This document shows positions 20,356 to 29,636 of a DNA stretch of 64,000 bases, piece by piece. Below the pieces are notes generated by a model. That model saw only the letters and a list, made by a program, of their open reading frames with translations, ran no database searches and was not told where the DNA came from. Where the stretch lies: contig NZ_QJVD01000009.1 of assembly GCF_003219815.1 (NCBI RefSeq), forward strand, positions 1 to 64,000. The letters are read 5' to 3'. The position numbers were made by a program, and so were the translations under genes. Source of the DNA: Arthrobacter livingstonensis. GTDB lineage: Bacteria > Actinomycetota > Actinomycetes > Actinomycetales > Micrococcaceae. The first letter of the stretch is position 1. Every line of letters begins with the position of its first letter.

Positions 20356-21585
20356 TCAGTCCAGCAGGGCCCTTGTCACGGCATCGCCGAGAAGGCGGCC
20401 CTTAAGCGTCAGCACGAGAGTGCCGTGGAAAGCTTTCACCGGATCAACCAGCTCGCCCGCGATGAGTCCGGCCACGGCCTTGCGGGCCGCGGGACGCAGG
20501 GTGTTGATCGCGAGTCCTTCGTTCAATCGCGAGGTGAGCATGATGCGCTCCAGCTCGCGGGTGTCCGAATCGAGGGTCTCCCGGCCCGCGGCGGGTGATT
20601 CGCCGCGTTCCAGACGGCCCGCGTAGGCCGACGGGTGCTTGACGTTCCACCAGCGCACCCCGCCCATGTGGGAGTGCGCGCCGGGGCCGATCCCCCACCA
20701 GTCATCTCCCCGCCAGTAGGCCAGGTTGTGCTGGCAGGCATCCGCCGGGGTGCGCGACCAGTTGCTGACCTCGTACCAGGAGAGGCCCGCCTCCTGGAAA
20801 AGCGCGTCGGCAAGCTCGTACTTCTCGGCGTGGTCGTCGTCGTCAATGCCGGGGACCTGTCCGCGGCGGATCTGGGCTGCAAGCTTCGTGCCCTCCTCCA
20901 CGATCAGCGAGTACGCCGAGATGTGGTCCGGCTCGTAGCTCAGCGCGGTGCGCACCGACGTTTCCCAGTCGGCAATGGATTCCCCCGGCGTGCCATAGAT
21001 CAAGTCCACGCTGACGTTCAGGCCCATTTCGCGCGCCCAGGCCACGGCCTGCGGCACCCTTTCGGGTTTGTGGGTGCGGTCCAGCACCTTCAAAACATGC
21101 GGCACGGCGGACTGCATGCCAAAGGATACGCGGGTGAAGCCGCCGTCGCGCAGTTCCGCCAGGGAATCCCTGGTGACGGAGTCCGGGTTGGCCTCGGTGG
21201 TCACCTCGGCGCCGTCCTCCAGCCCCCACTGTTCGACGGCGGCGCCCAGAATGGCGGTCAGGTCACCGGCAGGCAGCAGCGTGGGCGTGCCGCCGCCAAA
21301 AAAGACGGTGCTCAGCTTGCGCTCCGGCAGGCCCGAAGCCGCCATGGCCCGCGCGGCAAACTCGACTTCGCAAACCGCCGTGGCGGCGTAGGCGTCCTGG
21401 GACGCTCCCCCGCCCAGTTCCGTGGCCGTATACGTGTTGAAATCGCAGTAGCCGCAGCGCACGGCACAAAACGGGATGTGCGTGTACAGGCTGAACTTGC
21501 GCTCCGCGGCCCCGACGGCAGCCTGCGCGGGCAGTATGCCATCGGCCGGGGCCGGGTCGCCAAGGGGCAAAGCACTGGGTGTCAC
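20356..21585 (-). CDS. hemW: radical SAM family heme chaperone HemW
   Basis: Formerly annotated as oxygen-independent coproporphyrinogen oxidase; the HemW branch binds heme and a 4Fe-4S cluster and is thought to hand heme to target proteins. 409 residues. The cluster motif [10 protein letters not shown] is near residues 38-47, followed by [10 protein letters not shown] and a HemN_C domain with [16 protein letters not shown]. The GTG start shares bases with the lepA TGA, so it is coupled to lepA. Confidence 0.94.
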   Translation of the reverse strand: MTPSALPLGDPAPADGILPAQAAVGAAERKFSLYTHIPFCAVRCGYCDFNTYTATELGGGASQDAYAATAVCEVEFAARAMAASGLPERKLSTVFFGGGTPTLLPAGDLTAILGAAVEQWGLEDGAEVTTEANPDSVTRDSLAELRDGGFTRVSFGMQSAVPHVLKVLDRTHKPERVPQAVAWAREMGLNVSVDLIYGTPGESIADWETSVRTALSYEPDHISAYSLIVEEGTKLAAQIRRGQVPGIDDDDHAEKYELADALFQEAGLSWYEVSNWSRTPADACQHNLAYWRGDDWWGIGPGAHSHMGGVRWWNVKHPSAYAGRLERGESPAAGRETLDSDTRELERIMLTSRLNEGLAINTLRPAARKAVAGLIAGELVDPVKAFHGTLVLTLKGRLLGDAVTRALLD

Positions 21586-23438
21586 TTTTTAGACTTGTCC
21601 TTTGAGGATTCGTCGGTGGTCAGGGCGGCGATGAACGCTTCCTGGGGGACCTCCACGCGGCCCACCATCTTCATGCGCTTCTTGCCTTCCTTCTGCTTTT
21701 CCAGCAGCTTGCGCTTACGGGAAATGTCGCCGCCGTAGCACTTGGCCAGGACGTCCTTGCGGATGGCGCGGATGCTTTCGCGGGCGATGATCCGGGCTCC
21801 GATGGCCGCCTGGATCGGCACCTCGAACTGCTGGCGGGGAATGAGCTCACGGAGCTTGCCGGTCATCATGACACCGTAGGCGTAGGCCTTGTCACGGTGC
21901 GTGATGGCACTGAAGGCGTCCACCTGTTCGCCCTGCAGCAGGATGTCGACCTTGACAAGGTCGGCGACCTGTTCGCCGTCGGCCTTCCAGTCCAGGGAGC
22001 CGTAGCCGCGCGTCTTGGACTTCAGGATGTCAAAGAAGTCGAACACGATCTCGGCCAGGGGCAGGCGGTAGCGGATCTCGACACGGTCCTCGGAGAGGTA
22101 GTCCATGCCGCCGAGGATGCCGCGGCGGCTCTGGCACAGCTCCATGATGGCGCCAACAAATTCGCTGGGCGCCAAAACGGTGGCGGACACCATCGGCTCG
22201 CGAACCTCGGCGATCTTGCCCGACGGGTATTCGCTGGGGTTCGTGACGTGGACGACCTTCTTGTCCTCCAGCGTGACCTCGTACTCCACGTTGGGGGCCG
22301 TGGAAATCAGGTCAAGGTTGTGTTCGCGCTCCAGGCGTTCACGCGTGATTTCCAGGTGCAGCAGTCCCAGGAAGCCCACGCGGAAGCCAAAGCCCAGGGC
22401 GGCGGAGGTCTCCGGCTCGTAGATGAGCGCGGCGTCGTTGAGCATGAGTTTTTCCAACGCGTCACGCAACACGGGATAGTCGGCGCCGTCCATGGGGTAC
22501 AGGCCGGAGAACACCATCGGCTTGGCGTCCTGGTAGCCGCCCAGGGATTCCGTGGCTGGCTTGTGGAAGGTGGTGACGGTGTCTCCCACCTTGGACTGGC
22601 GCACATCCTTCACGCCGGTGATCAGGTAGCCCACCTCGCCCACGCCCAGGCCCTTGGACGGCGTCGGCTCGGGGGAGCTGACACCGATTTCGAGCAGTTC
22701 GTGGGTGGCCCGGGTGGACATCATCTGGATCTTTTCCCGGGGGCCCAGGCTGCCGTCAATCACGCGGACGTAGGTGACCACGCCGCGGTAGGTGTCATAT
22801 ACGGAGTCAAAGATCATGGCGCGGGCAGGGGCGTTGGGATCGCCCACGGGCGGGGGCAGCTCACGGACAATCAGGTCCAACAGCTCTTCCACACCCATGC
22901 CGGTCTTGCCGGAAACCCGGAGGACGTCCTCGGGCTTGCCGCCGATCAGGTTGGCCAGCTCGAGCGCATACTTTTCCGGCTGCGCGGCCGGCAGGTCGAT
23001 CTTGTTCAGCACCGGAATGATGGTGAGGTTGTTTTCCATGGCCAGGTACAGATTGGCCAGTGTCTGGGCCTCGATACCCTGGGCTGCGTCAACGAGCAGG
23101 ATGGCGCCTTCGCAGGCGGCCAGCGACCGGGACACTTCATAGGTGAAGTCGACGTGGCCGGGGGTGTCAATCATGTTCAGGCAGTACGCCGTTCCGTCGA
23201 CCTCCCATGGGATGCGCACGGCCTGGGACTTGATGGTGATGCCGCGCTCCCGCTCAATGTCCATGCGGTCAAGGTATTGCGCCTTCATGTCACGCTGCTT
23301 GACCACTCCGGTGAGCTGGAGCATCCGATCGGCCAGGGTTGATTTCCCATGGTCAATGTGGGCGATGATGCAAAAGTTCCTGATGATCGCCGGATCGGTC
23401 GCGGCGGGCACCGGGGCAGTGCGGGCCATGGGTGACAC
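21582..23438 (-). CDS. lepA: elongation factor 4 (LepA)
   Basis: Ribosome-associated translational GTPase. 618 residues, full length. G-domain motifs: [21 protein letters not shown] and NKIDL. EF4-specific C-terminal region with [20 protein letters not shown]. The GTG reading [11 protein letters not shown] is used, with AAGGA six bases upstream; the ATG three codons later (MARTAP) is an alternative. Followed directly by hemW. Confidence 0.97.
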   Translation of the reverse strand: MSPMARTAPVPAATDPAIIRNFCIIAHIDHGKSTLADRMLQLTGVVKQRDMKAQYLDRMDIERERGITIKSQAVRIPWEVDGTAYCLNMIDTPGHVDFTYEVSRSLAACEGAILLVDAAQGIEAQTLANLYLAMENNLTIIPVLNKIDLPAAQPEKYALELANLIGGKPEDVLRVSGKTGMGVEELLDLIVRELPPPVGDPNAPARAMIFDSVYDTYRGVVTYVRVIDGSLGPREKIQMMSTRATHELLEIGVSSPEPTPSKGLGVGEVGYLITGVKDVRQSKVGDTVTTFHKPATESLGGYQDAKPMVFSGLYPMDGADYPVLRDALEKLMLNDAALIYEPETSAALGFGFRVGFLGLLHLEITRERLEREHNLDLISTAPNVEYEVTLEDKKVVHVTNPSEYPSGKIAEVREPMVSATVLAPSEFVGAIMELCQSRRGILGGMDYLSEDRVEIRYRLPLAEIVFDFFDILKSKTRGYGSLDWKADGEQVADLVKVDILLQGEQVDAFSAITHRDKAYAYGVMMTGKLRELIPRQQFEVPIQAAIGARIIARESIRAIRKDVLAKCYGGDISRKRKLLEKQKEGKKRMKMVGRVEVPQEAFIAALTTDESSKDKSKK

Positions 23439-23635
23439 TGGGGTTCCTTACTGTTGCATGGGCGCAGGGATGCCGGCGGTGGCGCCGGACCGTGCAGGGG
23501 TTGTGGCCGCGCGGCAGGCGCCGGACACTCATTGGGTTCAAGTCTCCCACGTTTGGGGGGACGGTAGAGAACCGGCAGGGCCGAAACGCCGGCCCGCCTC
23601 AACGCCCCTGCGCGCCATTCGCTATTGTATGGACC

Positions 23636-24202
23636 ATGGCATCAACCACCGACCGCATCCTTGGCCTCCTGCGCAGCCTTGCCGGGTCATTCCTCAAGCC
23701 CGGCAGCACGAAGGCGCCACCCCGGCCGAGACCCGGCACACCGGGACGGACACGCCCGGCGGGAGGTCCGGCGTCGGCCGTCACCGCGCAGGGCCTTGCC
23801 TTCCCCTACCCCGGTGACTTCCACGGGACCTCCCGCGCCCTCTACGCACCCAAGCCCGACGGCGCACCGGACCCCGGCGAGATTGTCTGGACCTGGGTGC
23901 CGTTCGAGGAGGACTACAGCCAGGGCAAGGACCGGCCGGTGCTGGTGGTGGGCCGCGCCGGCAAGCACCTGCTGGCGCTCATGCTCACCAGCAAGGACCA
24001 CTCAGGTGACCGTCGTGGCGACGACGACTACGTTGATTTGGGCAACGGTCCCTGGGACCGGCAGGGTCGCCCCAGCGAAGCCAAATTGGACCGCATCCTC
24101 CAAGTCAATGAAGCGGACATCCGCAGGGAAGGCGCCGTGCTGGACGCGAAGCGGTTCGGCCAGGTCGCGGACGGACTGCGGGCCAGGCACGGCTGGTCGT
24201 AA
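23636..24202 (+). CDS. PemK/MazF-like toxin-family protein, no antitoxin partner
   Basis: About 188 residues. The last 115 resemble the CcdB/MazF/PemK fold: GEIVWTWVPFEEDYSQGKDR, PVLVVGRAGKHLLALMLTSK, and HSGDRRGDDDYVDLG, with the basic and Ser/Thr residues typical of MazF-type RNases. The first 75 are a Pro/Gly/Ala-rich extension not found in small MazF toxins. No antitoxin gene lies on either side (lepA is divergent, rpsT follows), so it may be a domesticated relative and not an active TA toxin. Start at the ATG reading MASTTDRILGLL. Confidence 0.72.
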   Translation: MASTTDRILGLLRSLAGSFLKPGSTKAPPRPRPGTPGRTRPAGGPASAVTAQGLAFPYPGDFHGTSRALYAPKPDGAPDPGEIVWTWVPFEEDYSQGKDRPVLVVGRAGKHLLALMLTSKDHSGDRRGDDDYVDLGNGPWDRQGRPSEAKLDRILQVNEADIRREGAVLDAKRFGQVADGLRARHGWS

Positions 24203-24373
24203 ACCCTCCCACCCATGGTCTGATAAGATCGTCCCTGTGTGTGTCCGTGCAGGTCGGCGGTCACAACAGCCTGGCCAGACGTTCACCGTAATTCGAGCAT
24301 CCCCACGCCGCTGTCAACGGTCAGGCTACGCCCTCTACGACCGTATTTTCGTATCAAAAGAGAGTTATACAAC

Positions 24374-24634
24374 GTGGCTAATATCAAGTCCCAGAAGAAG
24401 CGCATCCTCACCAACGAGAAGGCGCGCCAGCGCAACCTCTCGGTCAGGTCCGAGCTGAAGACTGCGATCCGTGCAGTAAACACGGCCGTATCCAAGGCTG
24501 ACAAGGATGCAGCTACGGTTGCCTTGGTGAACGCAGGCCGCAAGCTGGACAAGGCTGTCAGCAAGGGCGTTATCCACGCCAACAACGCTGCCAACCGCAA
24601 GTCGGCCATCTCCAAGAAGGTTAACGCCCTCTAG
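24374..24634 (+). CDS. rpsT: 30S ribosomal protein S20
   Basis: 16S rRNA-binding protein of the small subunit. 86 residues, rich in Lys, Arg and Ala and predicted all-helical: [21 protein letters not shown] is the canonical start. GTG start, with AGAGAG about ten bases upstream. The 170 bases before it hold the promoter (TAAGAT at about 24223 could be the -10) and an untranslated leader. A perfect terminator follows. Confidence 0.98.
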   Translation: MANIKSQKKRILTNEKARQRNLSVRSELKTAIRAVNTAVSKADKDAATVALVNAGRKLDKAVSKGVIHANNAANRKSAISKKVNAL

Positions 24635-24661
24635 GCCAAGCCGATCCGCTTCGCAACTCAC

Positions 24662-24697
24662 AAAGAAGGCCCCCGCCGTTTGGCGGGGGCCTTCTTT
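24662..24697. terminator. strong intrinsic terminator between rpsT and holA
   Basis: A perfect 16-base stem, AAAGAAGGCCCCCGCC / GGCGGGGGCCTTCTTT, with a GTTT loop. The A-rich and T-rich stem ends make it usable from both directions, fitting convergent rpsT and holA. Confidence 0.95.
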
Positions 24698-24738
24698 GCT
24701 GCCGGTCAGGATTCGCGGCTGCGCCCGGCGACTGGCGT

Positions 24739-25734
24739 CTAATGCCGGGCGCTGGTGGCGATGAGCGTGACGGCACGTTCGACGGCGTAAATCGGATCGC
24801 GGGCCGCACCCTTGACCTGGGCGTCGGCCTGGGCCAGCGCCTGGATGGCTGCCGCGAGGCCGCCGGCGCTCCAGTGTCCTGCGTCGCGGCGGGCCGAATC
24901 CACCTGCCAAGGTGCCATGCCCAGCTCGCGAGCCAGCTGCGCGGAGCTCCCTCGGGCCGAATGGACCTTGGCCACCTGGCGGACCTTCATGGCCAGGGCT
25001 GCCACCAGCGGCACGGGGTCGACGCCGGTGGCCAGGGCATGGCGCAGGCTGGACAGTGCGACCGGGGCATTTCCGGCCAGGGCGGCATCGGCAACACGGA
25101 ACGCCGTGGCCTCGACGCGTCCGCCGTAGTACTTGTCCACGGCATCGCTGTCCACCATGCCCGTGGTGTCGGCAATGAGCTGCTGGCAGGCAGCGGCCAG
25201 TTCGGAAAGGTTCGCCCCCACTGCGGCCACCAGGGCGCGCACGGCCTGGGCGTCAATGCGCCGCTTCGCGAGCTGGAACTCGGAGGTGACGAATGCGGCC
25301 TTTTCCTGGTCCTTTTTCAGGGCCAGGCAGTCAACCCGGGGCATGCCGGCGGCCTTGAGCGCGTCAAGCAGCTTCTTGCCCCGGGTGCCGCCGCTGTGCG
25401 CCAGGGTGAGTGTGACATCCGGCGCCGGATCCGCCAGGTACGCCAACGCGTCGGCGAGGAAGTCGTCGCTCATGGAGGACAGGCCGGAGACTTCAATAAG
25501 CTTGGGTTCGCTGAACAGCGAGGGGCTGGCAACCATGCCCAGCCTGCCGGCCGTATACGCGGTGGCATCCAGTGTGGTGACTTCGAGTTCCGGGTTCCCG
25601 GCCCGCAGTTTCCTGCGCAGCCCGTCCAGTGCCCGGCTGGCAATGAAGTCCTCGGGTCCAAAGATCAGCACCACCGGGGCGAGCGGCACGTCCCTCCAGT
25701 CGGCACCGGCGGCAGCCCTCGCAGCGGGGCTCAA
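24739..25734 (-). CDS. holA: DNA polymerase III subunit delta
   Basis: Clamp-loader subunit that opens the beta clamp. 331 residues. The N-terminus VVLIFGPEDFIASRALDGLR and the central SGGTRGKKLLDALKAAG pattern match HolA; a helical C-terminal collar domain ends AVERAVTLIATSA. TTG start, no strong ribosome site. It lies 70 bases after comEC, the classic comEA-comEC-holA order of actinobacteria, so it may be read from leuS onward. Confidence 0.93.
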   Translation of the reverse strand: MSPAARAAAGADWRDVPLAPVVLIFGPEDFIASRALDGLRRKLRAGNPELEVTTLDATAYTAGRLGMVASPSLFSEPKLIEVSGLSSMSDDFLADALAYLADPAPDVTLTLAHSGGTRGKKLLDALKAAGMPRVDCLALKKDQEKAAFVTSEFQLAKRRIDAQAVRALVAAVGANLSELAAACQQLIADTTGMVDSDAVDKYYGGRVEATAFRVADAALAGNAPVALSSLRHALATGVDPVPLVAALAMKVRQVAKVHSARGSSAQLARELGMAPWQVDSARRDAGHWSAGGLAAAIQALAQADAQVKGAARDPIYAVERAVTLIATSARH

Positions 25735-25804
25735 GGAGCTGTTCCGATCAATGGTGTGTTCACTGCATCAACTGTGCCACCTTGGCCCCTGATTCCCAAG
25801 CCGT

Positions 25805-27676
25805 TCACGACCCCAACACCGCCGCGGTCCAGAGGGCTGTGCCCAGGGCCGCGCACACCGTGAGGCTGCCGAAACCAACCAGGAACCGGCACCGCCGCGA
25901 CAGCCGGCGGCGCAGCACCAGCACTGCCGTGGCAAGCCGTTGGCGCTCGACCAGTGCCACCAACGCGCCAAGGACGGCAGCGTTCATCAGTGACATCAGC
26001 ACCAGGCCCTTCGCGCCTTCGGGCCAGGGCAGGCTCGAGGCCGGCAGGGCGGACATCCGCCGGGCAACTCCCGCCACCCACCACGCACCCGTTCCGGCTG
26101 CCCCGGCACACAGCACCGCCAGGCCCGGCAGCACAGGAGAGGCCACCATGCCGAGCGTTCCCACGGTGGTCACCAAGGCCACCACCGGTGCGGCCGCCAT
26201 GTTTGCCGGCACGGTGTACAGGGCCAGCCGCGGCTGCAACAACACGATCACGGGTGCGCAGAACAACTGGGCCGCCAGCGGGATGGCCACGGCCTGTGCC
26301 AGCCATGCCGGCATCCACACTCCCAGCCACCGCGCGCAACGCCGCCCCACCAGGTGCAGCCCCAAGGTCGCCAGCACCGAAAGGATGAACGCGTAGTCCA
26401 GCGCCAGCCACGGATCGGCGGCCAGCAGAACCACAATGCTGGCGGACAACAGTGCGCCCACGCGCTTTGGCCGGCCACTGAGCATGGCCAGGCATCCAAT
26501 CCCGCCCATGACGGCCGCCCGCAGGACGCTCGGGTCGGGGCCGACCACGGCCACAAATCCGGCCAGTCCAAGCACCGCCGCCGCGGTTGCCGCGGCCCGG
26601 GGTGCGTGCAGGGAGCGCAGCCCCAGCATGAGGGCCGCCAGCACCAGCGTGCAGTTGGCACCGCTGACGGCTGTCAAATGCGTCAGGCCAACCGCCTTCA
26701 TCGATTCTTCCAGGCCTGGCGGGCTGGCACTTCGATCCCCCATGACCATTCCGGGCAGCAGGCCGGCAACATCCGGCGAGCCCCTGGCCCAGACACGCTG
26801 CGCCGCAGCCAGCCAGCCGCTCCTAAACGCGATGGCGGGGCTGGCAGTGCCAGGGCGTACATCAAGGGGCGCCATGGCCGGCCGCAGGATTCCTGCGGTG
26901 GGCTCCGCCAGCCCGCCCGGTGCCACCTTCCCGGCCGTGGAGACCGTTGATCCTGCGGGCACTCGCGCCCACTCCATGCCGGCCACCACCCGTACCGGCA
27001 GCCGGCCGCTGAGGCGCCGCCCATGCACCGCCGCCTGCTGGACGACGGCACCGAACGCCACCTGCTGTGGGCCCTGACCCAGACTGAGCGGGCGCGGACT
27101 CTCCGTGACGCTGAGCGTGACGGTGAGGACCGTTCCTTCCGATACCGCCGCGGCAAGCGGGGAGGTGGCCCGCTCGTGCTGGCGCAGGGCGACGGCGAGC
27201 AGCACCGTGCCCAGGCACAGCGCGGCCACGGCCGTCGTGGCAGCCGCGCCGGACACGAGCCTGGCCCCGGTGCGTCCGCGGTCCCGGGCCTGACGGTCCC
27301 GGGCGCGACGGTCCAGGGCTGGACGGTGTTGGGCGTGTTCCACCCATGCCGCCGCAGCCGCGGCGCCGCACAGCGCCAGGCAGGCGGCCGCCCCCACGGC
27401 AGCGAACTGCCACGGCTGTGCAATGGCAACGGCAGCCCCGGACCAGGAGACCGCGACCGCCGGAAGCAGGCGCAGGTCCGTTCGGGGCAGCCTGCCTGAA
27501 TCCACCGGGCGGCCGGCATGCGTGGCCAGAGCGTAGATTCTGGCACGCGTGGCGACGGGAAACGACCCCTCCATGAAGGGTGTCCTGTGGTCCCGTGCCG
27601 GACGGGGACCTTTTCCGTGGCTCCCGTCCACTGCGGCCCTGGCGTAACGCGACCACCGCGCCTCCGGGCGCGTCAC
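25805..27676 (-). CDS. comEC: ComEC/Rec2 family DNA-uptake channel protein
   Basis: Inner-membrane channel protein family for transport of single-stranded DNA. About 623 residues with about ten hydrophobic spans. The competence-domain core GMVMGDRSASPPGLEESMKA, VGLTHLTAVSGANCTLVLAA is present. The C-terminal metallo-beta-lactamase-like domain found in many full ComEC proteins is absent: the protein ends soon after the last membrane segments. GTG start overlapping the comEA TGA; a later start at MEGSFPVATR is possible. Competence is not proved by the presence of this gene alone. Confidence 0.9.
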   Translation of the reverse strand: MTRPEARWSRYARAAVDGSHGKGPRPARDHRTPFMEGSFPVATRARIYALATHAGRPVDSGRLPRTDLRLLPAVAVSWSGAAVAIAQPWQFAAVGAAACLALCGAAAAAAWVEHAQHRPALDRRARDRQARDRGRTGARLVSGAAATTAVAALCLGTVLLAVALRQHERATSPLAAAVSEGTVLTVTLSVTESPRPLSLGQGPQQVAFGAVVQQAAVHGRRLSGRLPVRVVAGMEWARVPAGSTVSTAGKVAPGGLAEPTAGILRPAMAPLDVRPGTASPAIAFRSGWLAAAQRVWARGSPDVAGLLPGMVMGDRSASPPGLEESMKAVGLTHLTAVSGANCTLVLAALMLGLRSLHAPRAAATAAAVLGLAGFVAVVGPDPSVLRAAVMGGIGCLAMLSGRPKRVGALLSASIVVLLAADPWLALDYAFILSVLATLGLHLVGRRCARWLGVWMPAWLAQAVAIPLAAQLFCAPVIVLLQPRLALYTVPANMAAAPVVALVTTVGTLGMVASPVLPGLAVLCAGAAGTGAWWVAGVARRMSALPASSLPWPEGAKGLVLMSLMNAAVLGALVALVERQRLATAVLVLRRRLSRRCRFLVGFGSLTVCAALGTALWTAAVLGS

Positions 27677-28572
27677 TGGACCGTCACCAGCGGGCGGATG
27701 TTCGCCAGCATCTTGGCGCCGATGCCGGACACGGCATCCAATTCATCGACCGACGTGAACGGCCCGTGGTCGCTGCGCCAGGCGACGATCCGCCCGGCCA
27801 GCACGGGGCCCACCCCCGGCAGGGCATCCAGCTGCTCGGCGGTGGCGGTGTTGAGATTGACCAGGGCACCCTGCGAGCCGGGCTGCGGCAGCCCGGAGCC
27901 GCCTGCACCGGGCACGCCACCGCCTGCGCCACCGGCCCCTGAACCGGAACCCCCTGAACCGGCCGTACCCGCCGCAAGCTGAGCCTGTGTCGGTACCATG
28001 ATTTGCGTTCCGTCGGCGGCCAGGGCGGCCAAGTTCAGCGCATCAAGCACGGCCGCGGGCAGCGCACCGCCCGCTGACTCAACAGCCTGCAGGATCCGGC
28101 TCCCGGCCGGCAGCGTGTAGACACCCGGGTGCTTGACCGCGCCGGCCACATGAACTGTCACCGGGCCCTCCCCGGCGGCACCGGTCCCGGCGGCACCGGG
28201 AGCCGGTGCCGCAGTCTGCGGACCCGCGGCGCCCGAACCCGCAGTGCCCTGGACGCCAGCACCCGGACCCGCGCTCGGACCTCCACCCGGATCGCCATTG
28301 CCGGGTGGCCCTGCATTTGTCCCGGCGGCACCCCCGAGGGGCGGAACGGCAACCTTGGCCGGTTCCTGGGAAGTAAGCTGTCCGGCTGCTTCGGAGACGC
28401 CTGCCTGTTCCAGCCACAGGACCCCCGCGGACGCCGTCGCCATGGCCAGGACCACGACCAGTGCGCGCAGGGACGTGGTCCACCGCGGCCCCTTGCCCGC
28501 GGCGGGGCCCCGTCCCCTACGGGGCAGGCCCGCATCCGGCGTCCATGCCGTGTCGTGGCGATCACCTTTCAT
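27673..28572 (-). CDS. comEA: ComEA family DNA-binding protein
   Basis: Putative DNA receptor of the uptake machinery. About 299 residues: one membrane segment near 28-50 (SLRALVVVLAMATASAGVLW), a Gly/Ala/Pro-rich linker, an SLBB domain (VTVHVAGAVKHPGVYTLPAG), a second Gly-rich linker, and a C-terminal helix-hairpin-helix pair (VNLNTATAEQLDALPGVGP, VSGIGAKMLANIRP). ATG (MKGDRHDTAWTP) chosen; GTG starts exist upstream. Stop overlaps comEC start. Confidence 0.92.
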   Translation of the reverse strand: MKGDRHDTAWTPDAGLPRRGRGPAAGKGPRWTTSLRALVVVLAMATASAGVLWLEQAGVSEAAGQLTSQEPAKVAVPPLGGAAGTNAGPPGNGDPGGGPSAGPGAGVQGTAGSGAAGPQTAAPAPGAAGTGAAGEGPVTVHVAGAVKHPGVYTLPAGSRILQAVESAGGALPAAVLDALNLAALAADGTQIMVPTQAQLAAGTAGSGGSGSGAGGAGGGVPGAGGSGLPQPGSQGALVNLNTATAEQLDALPGVGPVLAGRIVAWRSDHGPFTSVDELDAVSGIGAKMLANIRPLVTVQ

Positions 28573-28632
28573 GTCACCACGGTAGGCACAGCAGGTGCTG
28601 GTTGCCGGGGACAAAAGTGAAGTTGTGGATGC

Positions 28633-29616
28633 CTAGCCGGCCGTGCCGTCCTGTGGAGGGCGCAAGGAGTCTGAAACAACCACCACGAGAACGCCGAGGC
28701 CCGCATGGGCGGCCAGGACGGCCGGCAGCCGTGTCAGTCCGGCGGCAGCCAGTCCGGGACAGTCCGCCTGCAGGGATTCCCCCAAGGTGAGTGCCTGCCC
28801 GGCGTTGCCAAAGTGGTGCACGCTGACGCGGGCGCCGCCGGGCCGGCGGAGGGCGACGTCATCGGCGGCGAGCCTTTCCAGCCGGGCGATGGCCCTGGCG
28901 GCGGTGCGCACCTTTTCCAAAGGGACGACTGCACCGTCGCGGATGCCGAGCAGGGGCTTGATGTCCAGCACCGTGCCCACCCACGACGACGCGAGGCTGA
29001 TCCGCCCGCCACGGCGCAGCTGCTCCAGGCTGGGAACGTAAAAGAAGACGCTCGAACCCGCGGCCGCGTTCCGGGCTGCCTCCAGGACATCCTCAAGCTG
29101 CGCCCCGGCAATGGCAGCGTCCACGGCCGCCTGAACCCCAACACCTTGGGCCATGCCCACCGTGGCCGAGTCCAGGACATGCACCGGGATGCCGGCCCGT
29201 GCGGCGGCCAGGACCGCCGAGTCCAGGGTCCCGGAAAGCTTGGCGGAGATGTGGAAGGACACCACGGCATCAAATCCGGCCTCCGCCGCGGCCCGGTAGG
29301 CGCGTTCAAACTGCCCCGGCGACGGCCTGGATGTACGCACCTGCGTGCCCGAGGCCAGGGCGAGGGACATCTGGGACTCCAGTCCGGCGTCGTCGTCGGA
29401 AAAGACGTCCCCGCCGATGATGACCGGCATGGGCACGACCGTCAGGCGGCCCCCTGCCACATGCGCCCTGATCCACTCCGGCGGCAGGGCGGCGGCGGAA
29501 TCGGTCACGACCGCTATCCGCGTCGAGGACGGGCCGGGCTCCCCGGTCGCGGGGTGCTTTGGGCGTAGCCTGGCCGCCTGGTGCCGCAGCCAGTCGCGCG
29601 TTCCCAGCTTTTCCAT
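28633..29616 (-). CDS. DegV family protein
   Basis: Fatty-acid-binding protein family (FakB-like fold). About 327 residues. The domain starts at IAVVTDSAAALPPEWI and contains TSRPSPGQFERAY and the VSFHISAKLSGTLDSA lipid-binding motifs. ATG (MEKLGTRDWLRH) with GGGGGAGGGG right upstream. It begins 20 bases after leuS and precedes comEA, so it likely shares the leuS transcript. Confidence 0.92.
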   Translation of the reverse strand: MEKLGTRDWLRHQAARLRPKHPATGEPGPSSTRIAVVTDSAAALPPEWIRAHVAGGRLTVVPMPVIIGGDVFSDDDAGLESQMSLALASGTQVRTSRPSPGQFERAYRAAAEAGFDAVVSFHISAKLSGTLDSAVLAAARAGIPVHVLDSATVGMAQGVGVQAAVDAAIAGAQLEDVLEAARNAAAGSSVFFYVPSLEQLRRGGRISLASSWVGTVLDIKPLLGIRDGAVVPLEKVRTAARAIARLERLAADDVALRRPGGARVSVHHFGNAGQALTLGESLQADCPGLAAAGLTRLPAVLAAHAGLGVLVVVVSDSLRPPQDGTAG

Positions 29617-29636
29617 GCCCCTCCCCCGGTGCCTGC

